Origin: Tanytarsus gracilentus
Lineage: Eukaryota; Arthropoda; Insecta; Diptera; Chironomidae
Length of the DNA: 64,000 nt
Assembly: GCA_038502055.1 (NCBI GenBank)
Contig: JAXRKN010000044.1
Coordinates: 8,068,501-8,132,500 of the forward strand
Reading direction: 5' to 3'
The position numbers and the translations under genes were made by a program. This document shows, piece by piece, positions 48,744 through 59,171 of this stretch. How positions within the stretch are numbered: position 1 is the first letter of the stretch; each line of letters begins with the position of its first letter. The notes under the pieces were generated by a model. That model made no database searches. It worked only from the letters and a program-made list of their open reading frames with translations, and was not told the origin of the DNA.

Positions 48744-49580
48744 TTATTTTTTGATGTAATTCTTAACAACATTCAAACCCTCTTCATTGATCGCCCATCC
48801 AGGACAGGTCTTCTTCATAGCATCAAACCATTTTGTGATATTTGGATATTTCAAAATCTCAAAGCCGGTAAGTTGGATAACGCTCACTGTCACCGCAATC
48901 GCGATATCAGCAATTGTCATTTTATCGCCAGCTAAGAAATTGCTGCCATCCAAGAAAGTTTCTAGAAATTTAACAGCTTCCTCTAACTGTTTAAACTTTT
49001 CAGAATCTGGTTCCTCATTCATCATAAGTTGCGGATAGAAAAAGTCGTAAAATCGCTTTGTAAGTGTTCCCATGTCGAAATATAATCGTTGATTAACGAC
49101 TGCACGCTTCTTCGGGTCTTTCGGGTAGAGAGTGTCGTCCTTTGCATATTTTTCCACCAAATATATGCAAATCGGTCGGGACTCCCACAGCGAGAAATTA
49201 TTATCGACCAATGTCGGCACCGTATGTTGAGGATTAAATTTTATAAATTCTGGCAAGAGATGCTCTTTTTGCTGGAGATTTAGGGGTTTAAGATTCAAGG
49301 GAACTTTAATAGCTTCTGCAACCATTCGCACGACTCTGCATGGTGATGAAGCTAAAAATCGATTTATTTTATTTTTTAGCATTTTTGATTAAAGTTTATC
49401 TTATCATCGAGGGTGGGACGCTTTAGTGATTTGAAATATTTTTAATTTAAAAAAGAAAAATTTAATTTTTTTGAATTCTTTAATTTAAAATTAGAAATAT
49501 TTTTATAGTCACTAGTGTCCAATCCTTACGTTATCAGCCTTTTTTTGTTTATTACCTGGTGTAAAATATAAATCACACAT
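48744..49580 (-). CDS. Delta-class glutathione S-transferase, 210 aa, two exons
   Basis: Exon 1 is 49580-49556 (25 nt, MCDLYFTP plus one base) and exon 2 is 49351-48744, with a 204-bp intron. The joined start MCDLYFTPASSPCRVV has the catalytic Ser10 at the Delta-class position. Reading exon 2 from its own upstream ATG would give the wrong N-terminus MLKNKINRFL, because that stretch is intron. Domain order is NPQHTVPTLVD, WESRPICIYLVEKY, NQRLYFDMGT and GDKMTIADIAI, ending near 210 aa, normal for the class. Function is as for its neighbour. The exon boundary and its phase are identical in the two genes, and their sequences are clearly related, so they are duplicates. The arrangement is convergent. 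The intron contains a full foldback element (49411-49525). Confidence 0.93.
49411..49525. repeat. Foldback element inside the intron of the minus-strand GST
   Basis: Left GGGTGGGACGCTTTAGTGAT and right ATAGTCACTAGTGTCCAATCC are inverted repeats around an A/T core. The plus-strand GST intron keeps a related end (AGTGTCCAACCCC at about 47911-47923). Confidence 0.65.
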
Positions 49581-49830
49581 TTTCTCTCTCACACGATGTG
49601 TGACCACGTGAAGTGACTCAGAACGACTGCATTATTATTATCGAAATTTTTATTTTGTGACTTGATGTTTCGATTAAAACCATTAGAATGTTTTTTGGTT
49701 GATAAAAAATTCAGCAATGTTTTATGCGAGCTTTTATATGTTGGAATTTTATTATTATTTAATAAACAAAATTTATTTGGGTTTTTTATTTAGTGTTCGT
49801 ATATATTTAAAACTTAATTCTAGGTTTGGA

Positions 49831-49932
49831 AATTTAATCATGGATTTAAAAATTTTAATCATGGATTTAAAATTTTAATCATGGATTTTAAAATTTAATC
49901 ATGGATTTAAAAATTTAATTATGAATTTAAAA
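49831..49932. repeat. Tandem repeat of TTTAATCATGGATTTAAAA, about 4-5 copies
   Basis: A 20-24 bp unit (AATTTAATCATGGATTTAAA) repeats with small indels. Related GATTAAA-rich sequence occurs at 6617-6800, 26502-26700 and 37918-38020. Confidence 0.8.
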
Positions 49933-52012
49933 AGGTGGTTTTGAAAATTAAATCTTGAGTTTTAATATACATTTAGGAATAAAGTGAACAATTTAAACCT
50001 AAACAAATTTAAAGCATTGAATTTAAATTAAACTTTTTAAATAATTTTTATAATTTCTTCGGCCATGCTTGACTAAATTTTGCTAATAAAACTTCAATTT
50101 TAAATCATAAGAATATTCTCAAACTTTTCTGCTAATAACTTTCAACAAATTCAACCTCAAGCTTAACTTTCCCGACAGCAAGTCATAAAATTCCCGCAAA
50201 CTTTCTTCCACTAAATTTTATAAAACTTTAAGAACTTTCACCGCCATAACTCAGTTTTATTTAAGGTTTAAACGTTTAAAGTTTAGCGCGGAAATGAGAG
50301 AACGTCACATAAGCCATTTATATTTTTTAAAGCTTTCGGATCACATAAAAAATTTAATGTGCTTTAAAGCAGCTTTTCTCGTGCCAACAATTCTCTCATT
50401 CATCTCTCAACAACATAAATCTAACATAAAGTTGAGAGAAAAAAAACTATTCAGAAAATTATCCCAACTATGCATGCATGTCGACTATATAGTTCGGTAG
50501 TTTGAGTTTTCCATGCTATGCACTAGAATAACAAGAACATGCATTGTGATGAACTAGATGTGCTCGTGTATGTTTGTTATGATATACTCGACACCCAAGT
50601 GAAGGATTTAAATCGAGAACCGTAAACTGTACGGATGTTGCTTGTTCATCACTATCATGAGAGTTCTATGGTCGACGACGGCTGCAGAAAATAATGACAC
50701 AAAAAAATGAAAAATATTTTTTTTCTGTATTCAAATGTAGATTTTTAAAAAATTGTCTATGTTACCACTGATTGTTGTGCTTGTGAATTTTCATCACTAT
50801 TGTTTTTTATCTCTCTGCTGAATTGCCAGACAATGAATCGCGCTTGCATCATAAAATCATCATGCAAATGCATAAAGAAAAATTTGAGGGAAGTTAGGAT
50901 GATTTGAAGGTTTGAATTTGAATAGCTTTTAAAAATTCCAGGAATACATAAATCAACAAAATTAATTTCCATAATTTTCAGGAAAAAATATTTTCATTAA
51001 ATTTATTTTCATAAATTCCTGTAAGATAATTTTTTAAAAAACAATTCCATGAATTTTGAAAAATTAAACAAATTCATAAAATCTAAAATAAAAATTAAAA
51101 ATAAACAAATTCCAGGAATTCTATCTAACTTCAAACTCGTCTTGCTTTCACTCCAAATAAATTTTCTATGTCGCTCTATGCTGCAAAACGTTGTAAAATT
51201 ACCAGAATGAAATTTTTTCCTCCTCACCAAAAGCGAAGCCAGCAAAATGATAAGGATCACGCCGGGGAGCAAAAGCGAGCGAGAATGTCTGTGCGGACAT
51301 TCATTTTGTCGAGAATTGAATTTCATGTTCCGAGTGCAAAAGGTTAAAAATTTTATACGACAAAATTGTTTTTTATGTGCGATTTTTGTCGCTTTCTGTG
51401 AATTATTGAACTGTGAACAAAATCCAATGTGAAAGATCTTAAATTACATCCGGAGTTATGGATTTATGGTTTTATGCATCAGAAAATTTCACAAAATTGT
51501 CTCAATTTAAAATTTCGTACCACGCTAATTAGTTTTGCGGTTTTACCAGAATTAAAATCATCAAACAGACTCGTTTAAGGTAAATTAACAAAAACCCCAT
51601 AGAGAATGACAACAAATTGTTGTTTATTATGATGACAACAGCAAATGTTTCAACTCTCACAGCGATTGTGGATGTAAAAAGCATTTTTTAGAACACAGCA
51701 CAGATGTGCCTGAGAGCTGTTGCCGTGAAAATTGTAAATCAACATGGATAATGACGGTGCAGAAGGAAAAAATTCTTCAAGGCGAGAATGAAAAACTTCA
51801 ACAGTCATGAAGGGGAGCTCGAAAAATATTCAAGTCCTTAGGGATGAAATATTCCTCCTTGATGCTTTGTAATGTAAATTATTATGATGATTTCTTGACT
51901 CTATAAAAGCGAGAACTGCAGCAATTTCACTAATTATATTTTTCATCGCTTCCGTATTTGATTTTTTAGTGTAACCCACGAAGTGGTGTAACACTTATAT
52001 GCGCCTATTTCC

Positions 52013-52050
52013 GTCCGTCTGTCTGTCTGTCTGTCTGTCCGTCTGTTCCT
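52013..52050 (+). repeat. (GTCT)n microsatellite inside a dispersed repeat
   Basis: CCGTCCGTCTGTCTGTC continues as GTCT units and ends CCGTCTGTTCC. It is preceded by TGTAACCCACGAAGTGGTGTAACA and followed by TCGAGATCTCGGCTCCTGAG. Such flanks around GTCT runs are common in transposon-derived insect repeats; I cannot name the element. Confidence 0.7.
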
Positions 52051-52159
52051 TCGAGATCTCGGCTCCTGAGAAAGATAGAAATTTTTAATTTTTGCAAAAA
52101 GGGGGGTTTAAAAATTTAAATTTGGGTATTTTAGGAAATATGGGGGGTAAGACCACAGG

Positions 52160-52195
52160 GGGTGGGAAGGACAAAAAAAAAAAATATTTTTAAAA

Positions 52196-52239
<44 letters not shown>

Positions 52240-52774
52240 ATTAAAAAAAGAAAAGAAAAGAAGAAAAAAAAAAAAAGGGAATATTAACAAGGGAAAACAA
52301 GGAGGAACACAAATAACCTCCAGGGCGGGGAGGAAGTACCCTAAAAAATAAAATATAAAAAAATGTTTTTTTTTATTTGTTTAAAAAAAAAAAAAAAAAA
52401 AGAAAAGAATGGTGAATAATAAAAAAAAAGAGGGGCGGGGGGGGGGGGGGGGGGGGGGAGAAGAGAGAAAAAAAAATATAAATAAAAAGAAAGAATTTAT
52501 TACCAAAAAAAAAAAAAAAAAAAAAGAAGGAGAAGAGGGGGGGGGAGAAAAAAAAAAAAAAAGAAGGAGGAAAAAAAAAAAAAGAGGGAAAAGAGGGGGG
52601 GGAAAGAAAGGAAAAAAATAAAAAATTGAAAAAAAAAAAAAAATGAAAAAATAAAAAAGTTAAAAATAAAAAAAAAATAAAAAAAAAAAAAAAGAAAAAA
52701 ACAAAAAAAAAGAAAAAAAAAAAAAAAAAACATTATAAAAAAAAAAACTAAAAAAAAAAAAAAAAAATAAAAGA

Positions 52775-52806
<32 letters not shown>

Positions 52807-52812
52807 GGGGGG
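52160..52812. repeat. Homopolymer and homopurine block (A-runs, G-runs), possibly an assembly artefact
   Basis: An A-run is followed by about 30 T (52200-52230), then long A-runs with G-runs, including about 20 G near 52438-52459 and 12-13 G near 52799-52812. From about 52380 on the strand is almost all purine. Real homopurine tracts exist, but this length, abrupt edges and near absence of other bases fit poor consensus in a hard region. A smaller similar block lies at 63188-63225. Confidence 0.75.
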
Positions 52813-52958
52813 TTATTTAAGCTAAAAAGTATCGATAGAAAATTTGAGATTTACATAACAAACCGCGTTATGCGATTTGTAGAAAATTGATGGATCAATC
52901 CACAGTAAATTTTGTTATTTAAAAAAGAAAGTCTAACAGGATGTTGTGGAAAAAATCA

Positions 52959-53060
52959 AGGTGTGGAAACTCATGATTTTATAAAAATTTTAATTCTTTA
53001 AATATATTTTAAGTTTAAAGTTTAAAAATATTTTAAAAAATTAAAAAAGTTTCCACCCCT
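52959..53060. repeat. Foldback element, AGGTGTGGAAACT family
   Basis: Left AGGTGTGGAAACT and right AAGTTTCCACCCCT are near-perfect inverted repeats around an A/T core. This is one of the best-preserved copies. Confidence 0.7.
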
Positions 53061-54131
53061 TGAACACCATCAAAAAAATATAAAATACATTCTGATTGAA
53101 ATGTAAATTTTACGCATTTGCAAACGAATTCTCTCTCGCTTTTGAGTGTACTTTTAGTCTTTATGTAAACAAAATCTGCCGCTCGTGGATTTGCAACGAA
53201 ATCGTTTTTTTCAATGAGGAGAAAATCCCCCAAAAAAACAAAATTCGTAATCGATACACAAAAAAAAAGTTGTGTAAAATAAATTTTTTACTGATACTAA
53301 AACGTGACAGTTCGAGGTAAAATTTATTTCTATATTCTAAACGAGATGTCCCTCGCTACGCAGATGGAAAGAAATATTGAGATAGAAATAAAATTTATTA
53401 TTCCCATGGCGATTCACCTTTCGAAGTTCAAAGGTAGAAAAGATTGAGATTAGAAAAGTTATTTATCGATTTTTTTCTCAGATTTAACTTTTCAGATAAT
53501 TAAGGAAATTTAATGTTGCGAAAATTTTGTAATGTCCACCGAGGGATTTTGTGATAATTTCATACGGCTTTTAAATTGACATCAAAAATTATCATAAAAC
53601 GATTTTTCAAACCATTTATTTTCCTACCATCGTGACATGATAGATGAAAATAATTTTTTAATAGGCGAAAGCGCCATATGGCAGCACTTGAGTGATATTA
53701 AAATGAAATCTCAAGAAAGAAATCCATCATATTTGCATGGGAAAAAGAGATGATTAAAACATCCTCGAAAATTTCTCATTTGGGGGTGACTGCCGGCTGC
53801 CGTCGTCGCTATTTTTTTAATTAAAAAGGAATTTTTAATGTTTCGCTGGATGAAATCTGTAAAAATGTTGCTTTACAAATTTTTTTCGCATGCGCGAGAA
53901 GTACGCGAGAGATTTTTTCGAATCGTTCTGAAATTTGGATATTATTTCGAAGCTTTTGCGACTTGTCTCTATAGTTTTTTGACACTCCTTAATTTTTAAA
54001 TTATGGACATTTTAAAAATTTCAAAAAAGGTTGAAAATATGAAAAATAAATAAATTTCTAATTAAGTTTTTCCTACGAACAAAAATCCTTCAGAACTCAA
54101 AGCTCAGAATATTTGCGGAAAAGTTTTTTAT

Positions 54132-54737
54132 TAAATTTTAGGATTGCCCCTTGTTGGGTGTTTGGCTGATTAAGTTGGTGTTAAAGTGGATTAGTTGGTG
54201 GAGAGGATAATATGGTATACTTTTGGGGAGTTGGTTGGTGATTGAAGTAATTGTGAATTTGGGAAATAGGGAAAAAATATAGAGGTTGTATTTATTAAAT
54301 AAATGTTGATTTTTTTTTTTTTGTTGGTTTTGTAGTTTATTTGCTTCTTCCAGGGGGTCTTTGTTTGGCGTGCTGTGTCCTGCTAGTTGGGAGGTGTGGT
54401 GACCGTTTTGGTTTAAATTTTTTTTTGTTTTGTTGTTGGAATTTTGTAAAATCATTTCTGAAAAAAAAATATGAAAAAAAAAATCACTATTGGTTTTTTA
54501 TGCCTTCACGGTGTGGGTGGTGCTTCTCGTTTTAATTTTTTTTCCGGAGGGTTTGTTCGTCCTGTGGCTTGTTCGACTGTGATCTTGCCTAAGTAGCCCG
54601 CTAGACCCTGCTTTTCCGAGGAATCGGGGGTCAATCATGTGTGGTTGCGTTGGACGTCTCTCCTACTTCGGTAGTGGCCACCTAATCGTCATCTAATCTA
54701 ATCTAATCTAATCTAAATTTTAGGATTGCCCCTTGTT
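54132..54737 (+). mobile_element. 5'-truncated non-LTR retrotransposon with 24-bp target duplication
   Basis: The 24-bp sequence at 54132-54155, which includes AGGATTGCCCCTTGTT, recurs identically at 54714-54737. Between them, 54156-54713 is G/T-rich sequence unlike its surroundings. It ends in a short tandem tail (ATCTAATCTAATCTAATCTA). A long direct target duplication plus a simple-repeat 3' tail is the hallmark of target-primed reverse transcription, as in I/Jockey-type elements. No reverse transcriptase frame remains; the segment probably comes from the 3' end. The near-perfect duplication suggests recent insertion. Confidence 0.85.
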
Positions 54738-54922
54738 AAAAGTTTACAATGAAAAAAATTCATTTGATAAAAATTTTGATTTAAAAACAATAACAGGGTT
54801 TTAATTAGTTACACGTGTTTAATTCGATAAGATTCAAGTGGTATTGTGTTTTAATTTGATTCTTATAATGTTAGCAAATTATTTTTTCTTTTCACTTTTT
54901 TAAAAGCCACCAATCGGTCATC

Positions 54923-55936
54923 ATGAAACTTATCATATGTGAGCTAAAATTTATTTTGTGAAAAATTCTTATTTTCATTTATTTTTAAATCTTTAATCAA
55001 GTGATTTTTAATATCTGGTTTATTGCTTTTACAAACGGAAATTTAAACATAAAAATTTTCCCTTGGGATTGGCCTAGCTCATGTCCAGCACCTGATTGTC
55101 TGGTTGAAGCTAATCGAGGAATTCTTTTTCCATCACCAACCCTAAGGTTTGAGCATAAAAATTTTAACGAAAAGTAAAATTTATTTTCTAATTTAAACTA
55201 ATTTTAAGGTATTATTTTCAATGTTATTTCGTGGATGGAGCTTGGAAACTTGAAACTATTGAATGTCCATGCAACACTCTTTTTTCATTCAATGATCAAA
55301 GGTGTTCAGTAGCTTGGGATTTCTCACCTCATTGTGATTTTGCCATCGGTGATCCAAGGTAAATTTTTAATTTTAATATTCATAATCTGAAGAATTAAAT
55401 TCATAAAAATATTCTTTATAGTGTCAGCGAATGCAGTAGGTTTTTATTAAAATTCAAAAATTTCTTAAATTTTTAAAATCAAATTTAAAGCCACGATTGC
55501 GCCGTCAACTGATCCTCCTTTTACTAGCGAAACTTGGACAACAACTCCACCAACGTCTGGACTACCTAATGTCCCTAACACTTGTCCATCGCCTGACTGC
55601 AATGTCATCACTAATCGAGGCTTTTTGTTTCCATCGAGACATTTGAGGTAAGAAATGAAAAATTTACGCTCAAAAGTATATAATTTTATCTAAATATATT
55701 TTTAGATTTTTTTATTTTTGCTCGCCAGTCAGTGGTGGAACTTGGATCTTTCAGATCGGAGAATGTCCTTGCGGTCATTTGTTTAGTTTTCAAACTCAAA
55801 CGTGTGAATTCCCATGGGCGATGACACCACACTGCAGACTGGACATTGGAGGTGACACTAGGTTTGTAAAAATTATTTAAAAAAGTTTCAAAAAATTTTA
55901 ATTTTAATTTTAATTTTTAGTGTCGTTCCATGCTGA
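54923..55936 (+). CDS. Secreted protein with two CBM14-like chitin-binding modules, 206 aa, seven exons
   Basis: Exons: 54923-54938, 55002-55146, 55209-55358, 55422-55439, 55528-55647, 55706-55861 and 55921-55936, all in frame with GT-AG sites. MKLIILIFNIWFIAFTNG is a signal peptide. Two modules follow: CPAPDC...YFQC...ECPC...RC...HC and CPSPDC...YFC...ECPC...TC...HC. Spacing and aromatic positions resemble the peritrophin-A (CBM14) fold, with an extra Cys in a C-x5-C start and a C-P-C pair. They are joined by a Thr/Pro/Ser linker. CBM14 proteins bind chitin in the peritrophic matrix or cuticle. Exon 4 is only 18 nt and exons 1 and 7 only 16 nt. I chose the exon 5 acceptor at 55527 because an alternative at 55490 brings a stop codon. 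Confidence 0.75.
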
Positions 55937-57524
55937 CTTTCAGGATCATATTTTGAATCACCCGAGAAAAATATAAAATAAAAAAATTGAGGTTTTCCGT
56001 TTTCTAAAAATTTATTCAGCTGAATTATGTATTGGATTTTTTAACGACCAACAAAACTAAGTTCAACAATCAGATAAATTCCTCACGTACTTCTCAAAAA
56101 AATATGAAAAATATTTTGAGTTTTTACTTTTTTAAAAACTGTCTAGACGTTCCAAATAGTCGAAATAAATGCTATTGGAAAAAATAAAATGATTTTTTAA
56201 AAGTTTCTCATAGTTCTCGTAAAGTACGCGAAAATTTTTTGAAAAATTTAAAATGTCCATAACTCAAAAACTAAGGGGTGTCGAAACAAACTAAAGACAT
56301 GTCGAAAGTAGTTGTCTAAGAATAGAAATAATATTCAAATTTCAGACCGATCTGAAAAAACTCTCGCGTACTGCTCGCGCAATTTTACCCTCGGGACTCG
56401 TTCGAATTCTTTTTTATAGAAAAAGTTTTCTGTGAGAGCATCGCAAGTTTGTGCCATCAGGAAATATTTTTGTGCTGTGGAATTTTCGCTTTTAAAATTT
56501 TCTTCGATTCGATTAAAATCTTGAAGAATTTAAGAGCCTGAAAATTCTAATATTGACTTAGAATATTTTAAATGCAAGGAATGGATAATTTGGATTTAAT
56601 TTTTGTTACACTGATTAATTTAAATCTTAATTCGAATATTTAAGGGATTTAAATAAGTATGAATATTTCTTGAATCCGTGGATTAAAATGTTAAAAATTC
56701 TCAATTTCTTTCTTTTGTTTTTGACTAATAAATCATTAAAATTAAATAAGTTTTAAACTTTTAATCCTTGATTTATTTCAATCTTTAGATATTTGCAACT
56801 TTTCATCCCTTGCTTAAAAATTTCATTAAATTTCTTCTATCTCGTCAATTATTTATGCGTCCTTAAGAGATGAAAAGAAGAAGCGGATTGAAGAGAAAGT
56901 TCAAGTGTCCAATTAAGCATCATCGGAATACAAAAAGCCGGCAATTGCGCAAAAATCCACTTTCAAATTCAATTTTAATGATCTTTCTCTCCATTCATCC
57001 ATTCAACGGTATTCTCGATGACTTCAAGATGCCAACAACAATCGATAGCTAAATACATCATTGTTATCTCTTCTGATGCTCTTCGAAAAATTCTCTTCTT
57101 TTGTTATGTTAATTCGCAAAATCAATTTTCCTCCGCACTTTCCTCTCTCACGATGCCGGTAAAAGTCTCCGCATCGATTTCTATCGTTTAAATTAAATTC
57201 ATTTTAATTTCATGAAGTTTGGCGTTCACTCCAAGACAGCAGATTTTCTCCAACGAGTCGATCGATGAATTTAGGGGGTTGAGGAGATGTCGAGGGAGAA
57301 AATTGCGGAATGAAAATCTTAATCTATTTTTTACTTGATACTGATGGCGCGAGATGCGGGAGAACTAAATTAAAATGACAATCAATGATGGCAGTGAAAT
57401 GTCTTCATCATTAAGATCCAATGAGAGGGTGGAAAAAATATTGATTAAAAATTTAAAGAAGAATTTTTTTCAATTTTATATTTTATTAAAAAATAATTTT
57501 TTTAACTTTTTAAAATTATTAAAT
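55937..57524. other. Intergenic stretch, nothing recognised
   Basis: AT-rich, with GATTAAA-type sequence around 56570-56760. Weak similarity of 56215-56400 to 53880-54000 (a phrase on cytosine-poor DNA with GCGCGAGAAGTACGCGAGAG versus CTCGCGTACTGCTCGCG in opposite orientation) suggests a diverged inverted repeat copy. No gene is supported. Confidence 0.5.
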
Positions 57525-58917
57525 TCAACACATCGTCGGATTTCCTGATTCCCATTTCACATTTGCACCCTTTTTCAGAAGCAGTTGGCCATCGGTGTGT
57601 AAAAGAGCATGATCTGGTCTATTCCAAATGTTCACAACATTTAACCAGTAAAAAACATTTCCTGGATCCCAACGTGAGTCATTTCGGTTGTTGTAAAGAA
57701 CAAAGTTTCCATCATCTGTCAACAAAAATGCTCGATTTAAATATTTTAATCGCTTTTTTTAGAGTTATGAAATTACTTTGCATGCATGCTCTCGTTGAGT
57801 CAGTTCCATTCGTATCAGTCGTCCAAACCACTCGCTTATCGGATGTTCGATAAATGACTAAATTTCCATTATTTTCAATTTGCATATGAAAGCAATTTCT
57901 GTCCGAAATCACAACATCATTTTTAGTAATGCACTGTCCTTGGTTAATTCGCTCCTCAATAATGTTTCGCGATGGAACTGAAAGAATTTAAAGAAAAATT
58001 GTTAAAATTTAAAAATGTAGTTCAAGATTCGGAAAATTGCAATATCCGAAAGATGGAAATTAGATAATGTCAATAAAATTTAAAACCTTAAAAAATTAAA
58101 AAGGAAATTTAATTGTGATTGGATATAAAATCACAGAATAAAAGTTTAATGATCAAAATCAAAGACTCAGATTTTGAAAATTCTTTTTGTAGATTTTTTA
58201 AAATTACAATTAGGAATTTGCCAAAACACAAACTCATTAAACACATTTGAATTCGTGTTCACTCTTTTCAGAGTTTGAAATTGCAGAAAATTAATTTTTA
58301 TAATTTTTATATTTTAAACCTTCAGTTGTGGAAGAAGTTGTTGTTAAAACAGTTGTTGAAGAGGAATTCGGAACAGTTGTGGAAGAGGTTGCTGGAACAG
58401 TTATTTCTACTTCTGTTGTGCTCGTTAAATTATTTGTAGTCGAAGTTAAATCAAAAATTTCAGTTGTAGAAAAATAAGAAGAAGAACTTAAATCGTTCGA
58501 GGTTGTGGACGAACCTTCAGTTGATGTTGTTGATGTTGAAGATGAAGTTGTAGTAAAAACTGTGGAAAACGCTGTTGTTGTATCTTCTATGTAAGTGGAT
58601 GATTGAGAATTTAGGTTATCAGTTGTTGTCATTTCTGAAGTTGTTGTATCATCAATTGAAGACGTTGTTGTTTTGATATCAATTGTGGTTGTTGTCACTT
58701 CCTCAGAATTTCCATTAATTGTCAAAACTACCACAAGTGCAACAATTCCAACGATCAGCAAAGAAAATCCAACTCCGATGAGAATTAAATTTTTCTTTAA
58801 CATTGTTAGAAATTTATTTTGCACTTGAACTGGTGGAATTGATTCATAACTTGGAGGTGGAACAGGAAGAACATTTTCTGGTTCCACGTTGGAATTTAAA
58901 TTTTTTAAAATCGTCAT
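57525..58917 (-). CDS. Type II membrane protein with Thr/Ser-rich stalk and bulb-type lectin domain, 329 aa (copy A)
   Basis: Minus-strand exons: 58917-58320, 57977-57777 and 57715-57525, both introns phase 1. Residues 1-43 form a cytosolic tail with PPPSYESIPP, containing a PPxY motif. Residues 44-67 are a membrane segment (LILIGVGFSLLIVGIVALVV). Residues 70-199 are a mucin-like stalk, almost all Thr, Ser and Asp/Glu, likely O-glycosylated. The last 130 residues show three B-lectin-type strands: NNGNLVIY..VVWTTDT, NDGNFVLY..RWDPG and TDGQLLLK..KWESG. These follow the Q-x-D-x-N-x-V-x-Y pattern of mannose-binding bulb-type lectins. Two Cys pairs flank them. It probably binds sugars at the cell surface; ligand specificity is unknown. 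A TATA box and initiator precede it. It is paralogous to the next two genes. Confidence 0.8.
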
Positions 58918-58956
58918 TTTTAAAATTTGACTGCACTCGTTAAAAAATCAAACGTG

Positions 58957-58993
58957 ACTGAATGGTTTGAGGGAATGACCTAATTATTATATA
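58957..58993 (-). promoter_or_regulatory. Core promoter of B-lectin copy A (TATA and initiator)
   Basis: On the minus strand TTATATAATAA (58994-58984) lies about 34 bp upstream of ATTCAGTCACG, with the initiator A at 58959. The 5' UTR then runs about 40 bp to ATG 58917. GATA-type sites (CTTTGATAA, GCTTATCTAATC) are further upstream at 59030-59080. Confidence 0.6.
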
Positions 58994-59171
58994 ACCAACA
59001 TAAATTAATAAATCAAAGATATTCATCTTTGATAAAAGTGCCATATAAATTTCGATTAAAGCTTATCTAATCAAATAATGTTGTGCTTATTCTTAACAAT
59101 TGATTAGCCGATTTTAAGTGAAATCTCTTGTGGTAATCAATGCCGTAAAATGTTATCAATTTTTATTTTCT

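Larger units (their letters stand above)
49581..54922. other. 5.3 kb intergenic stretch with repeats, no supported gene
   Basis: It holds a tandem repeat at 49831-49932, a tetranucleotide run near 52013-52050, a 650-bp homopolymer-rich block at 52160-52812, a foldback copy at 52959-53060 and a truncated retrotransposon at 54156-54713. No other frame has support. TGAGTCAC (49613-49620, minus) and CACGTG (49605) lie just upstream of the minus-strand GST. Confidence 0.6.

Noticed and set aside
49352..49382. ATG at 49382 as the start of the minus-strand GST
   Set aside because: This stretch is intron: an acceptor lies at 49352 and the 25-nt exon at 49556 restores the Delta-class N-terminus.
52409..52733. 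Lys/Gly- or Phe-rich frames
   Set aside because: They are translations of the homopolymer block.
54138..54535. Frames inside the retrotransposon fragment
   Set aside because: They show no reverse transcriptase or endonuclease motif and the fragment is 5'-truncated.
55491..55527. Acceptor at 55490 for exon 5 of the chitin-binding gene
   Set aside because: It puts the join out of frame and meets a TGA after seven codons; the acceptor at 55527 keeps frame and has a better pyrimidine tract.
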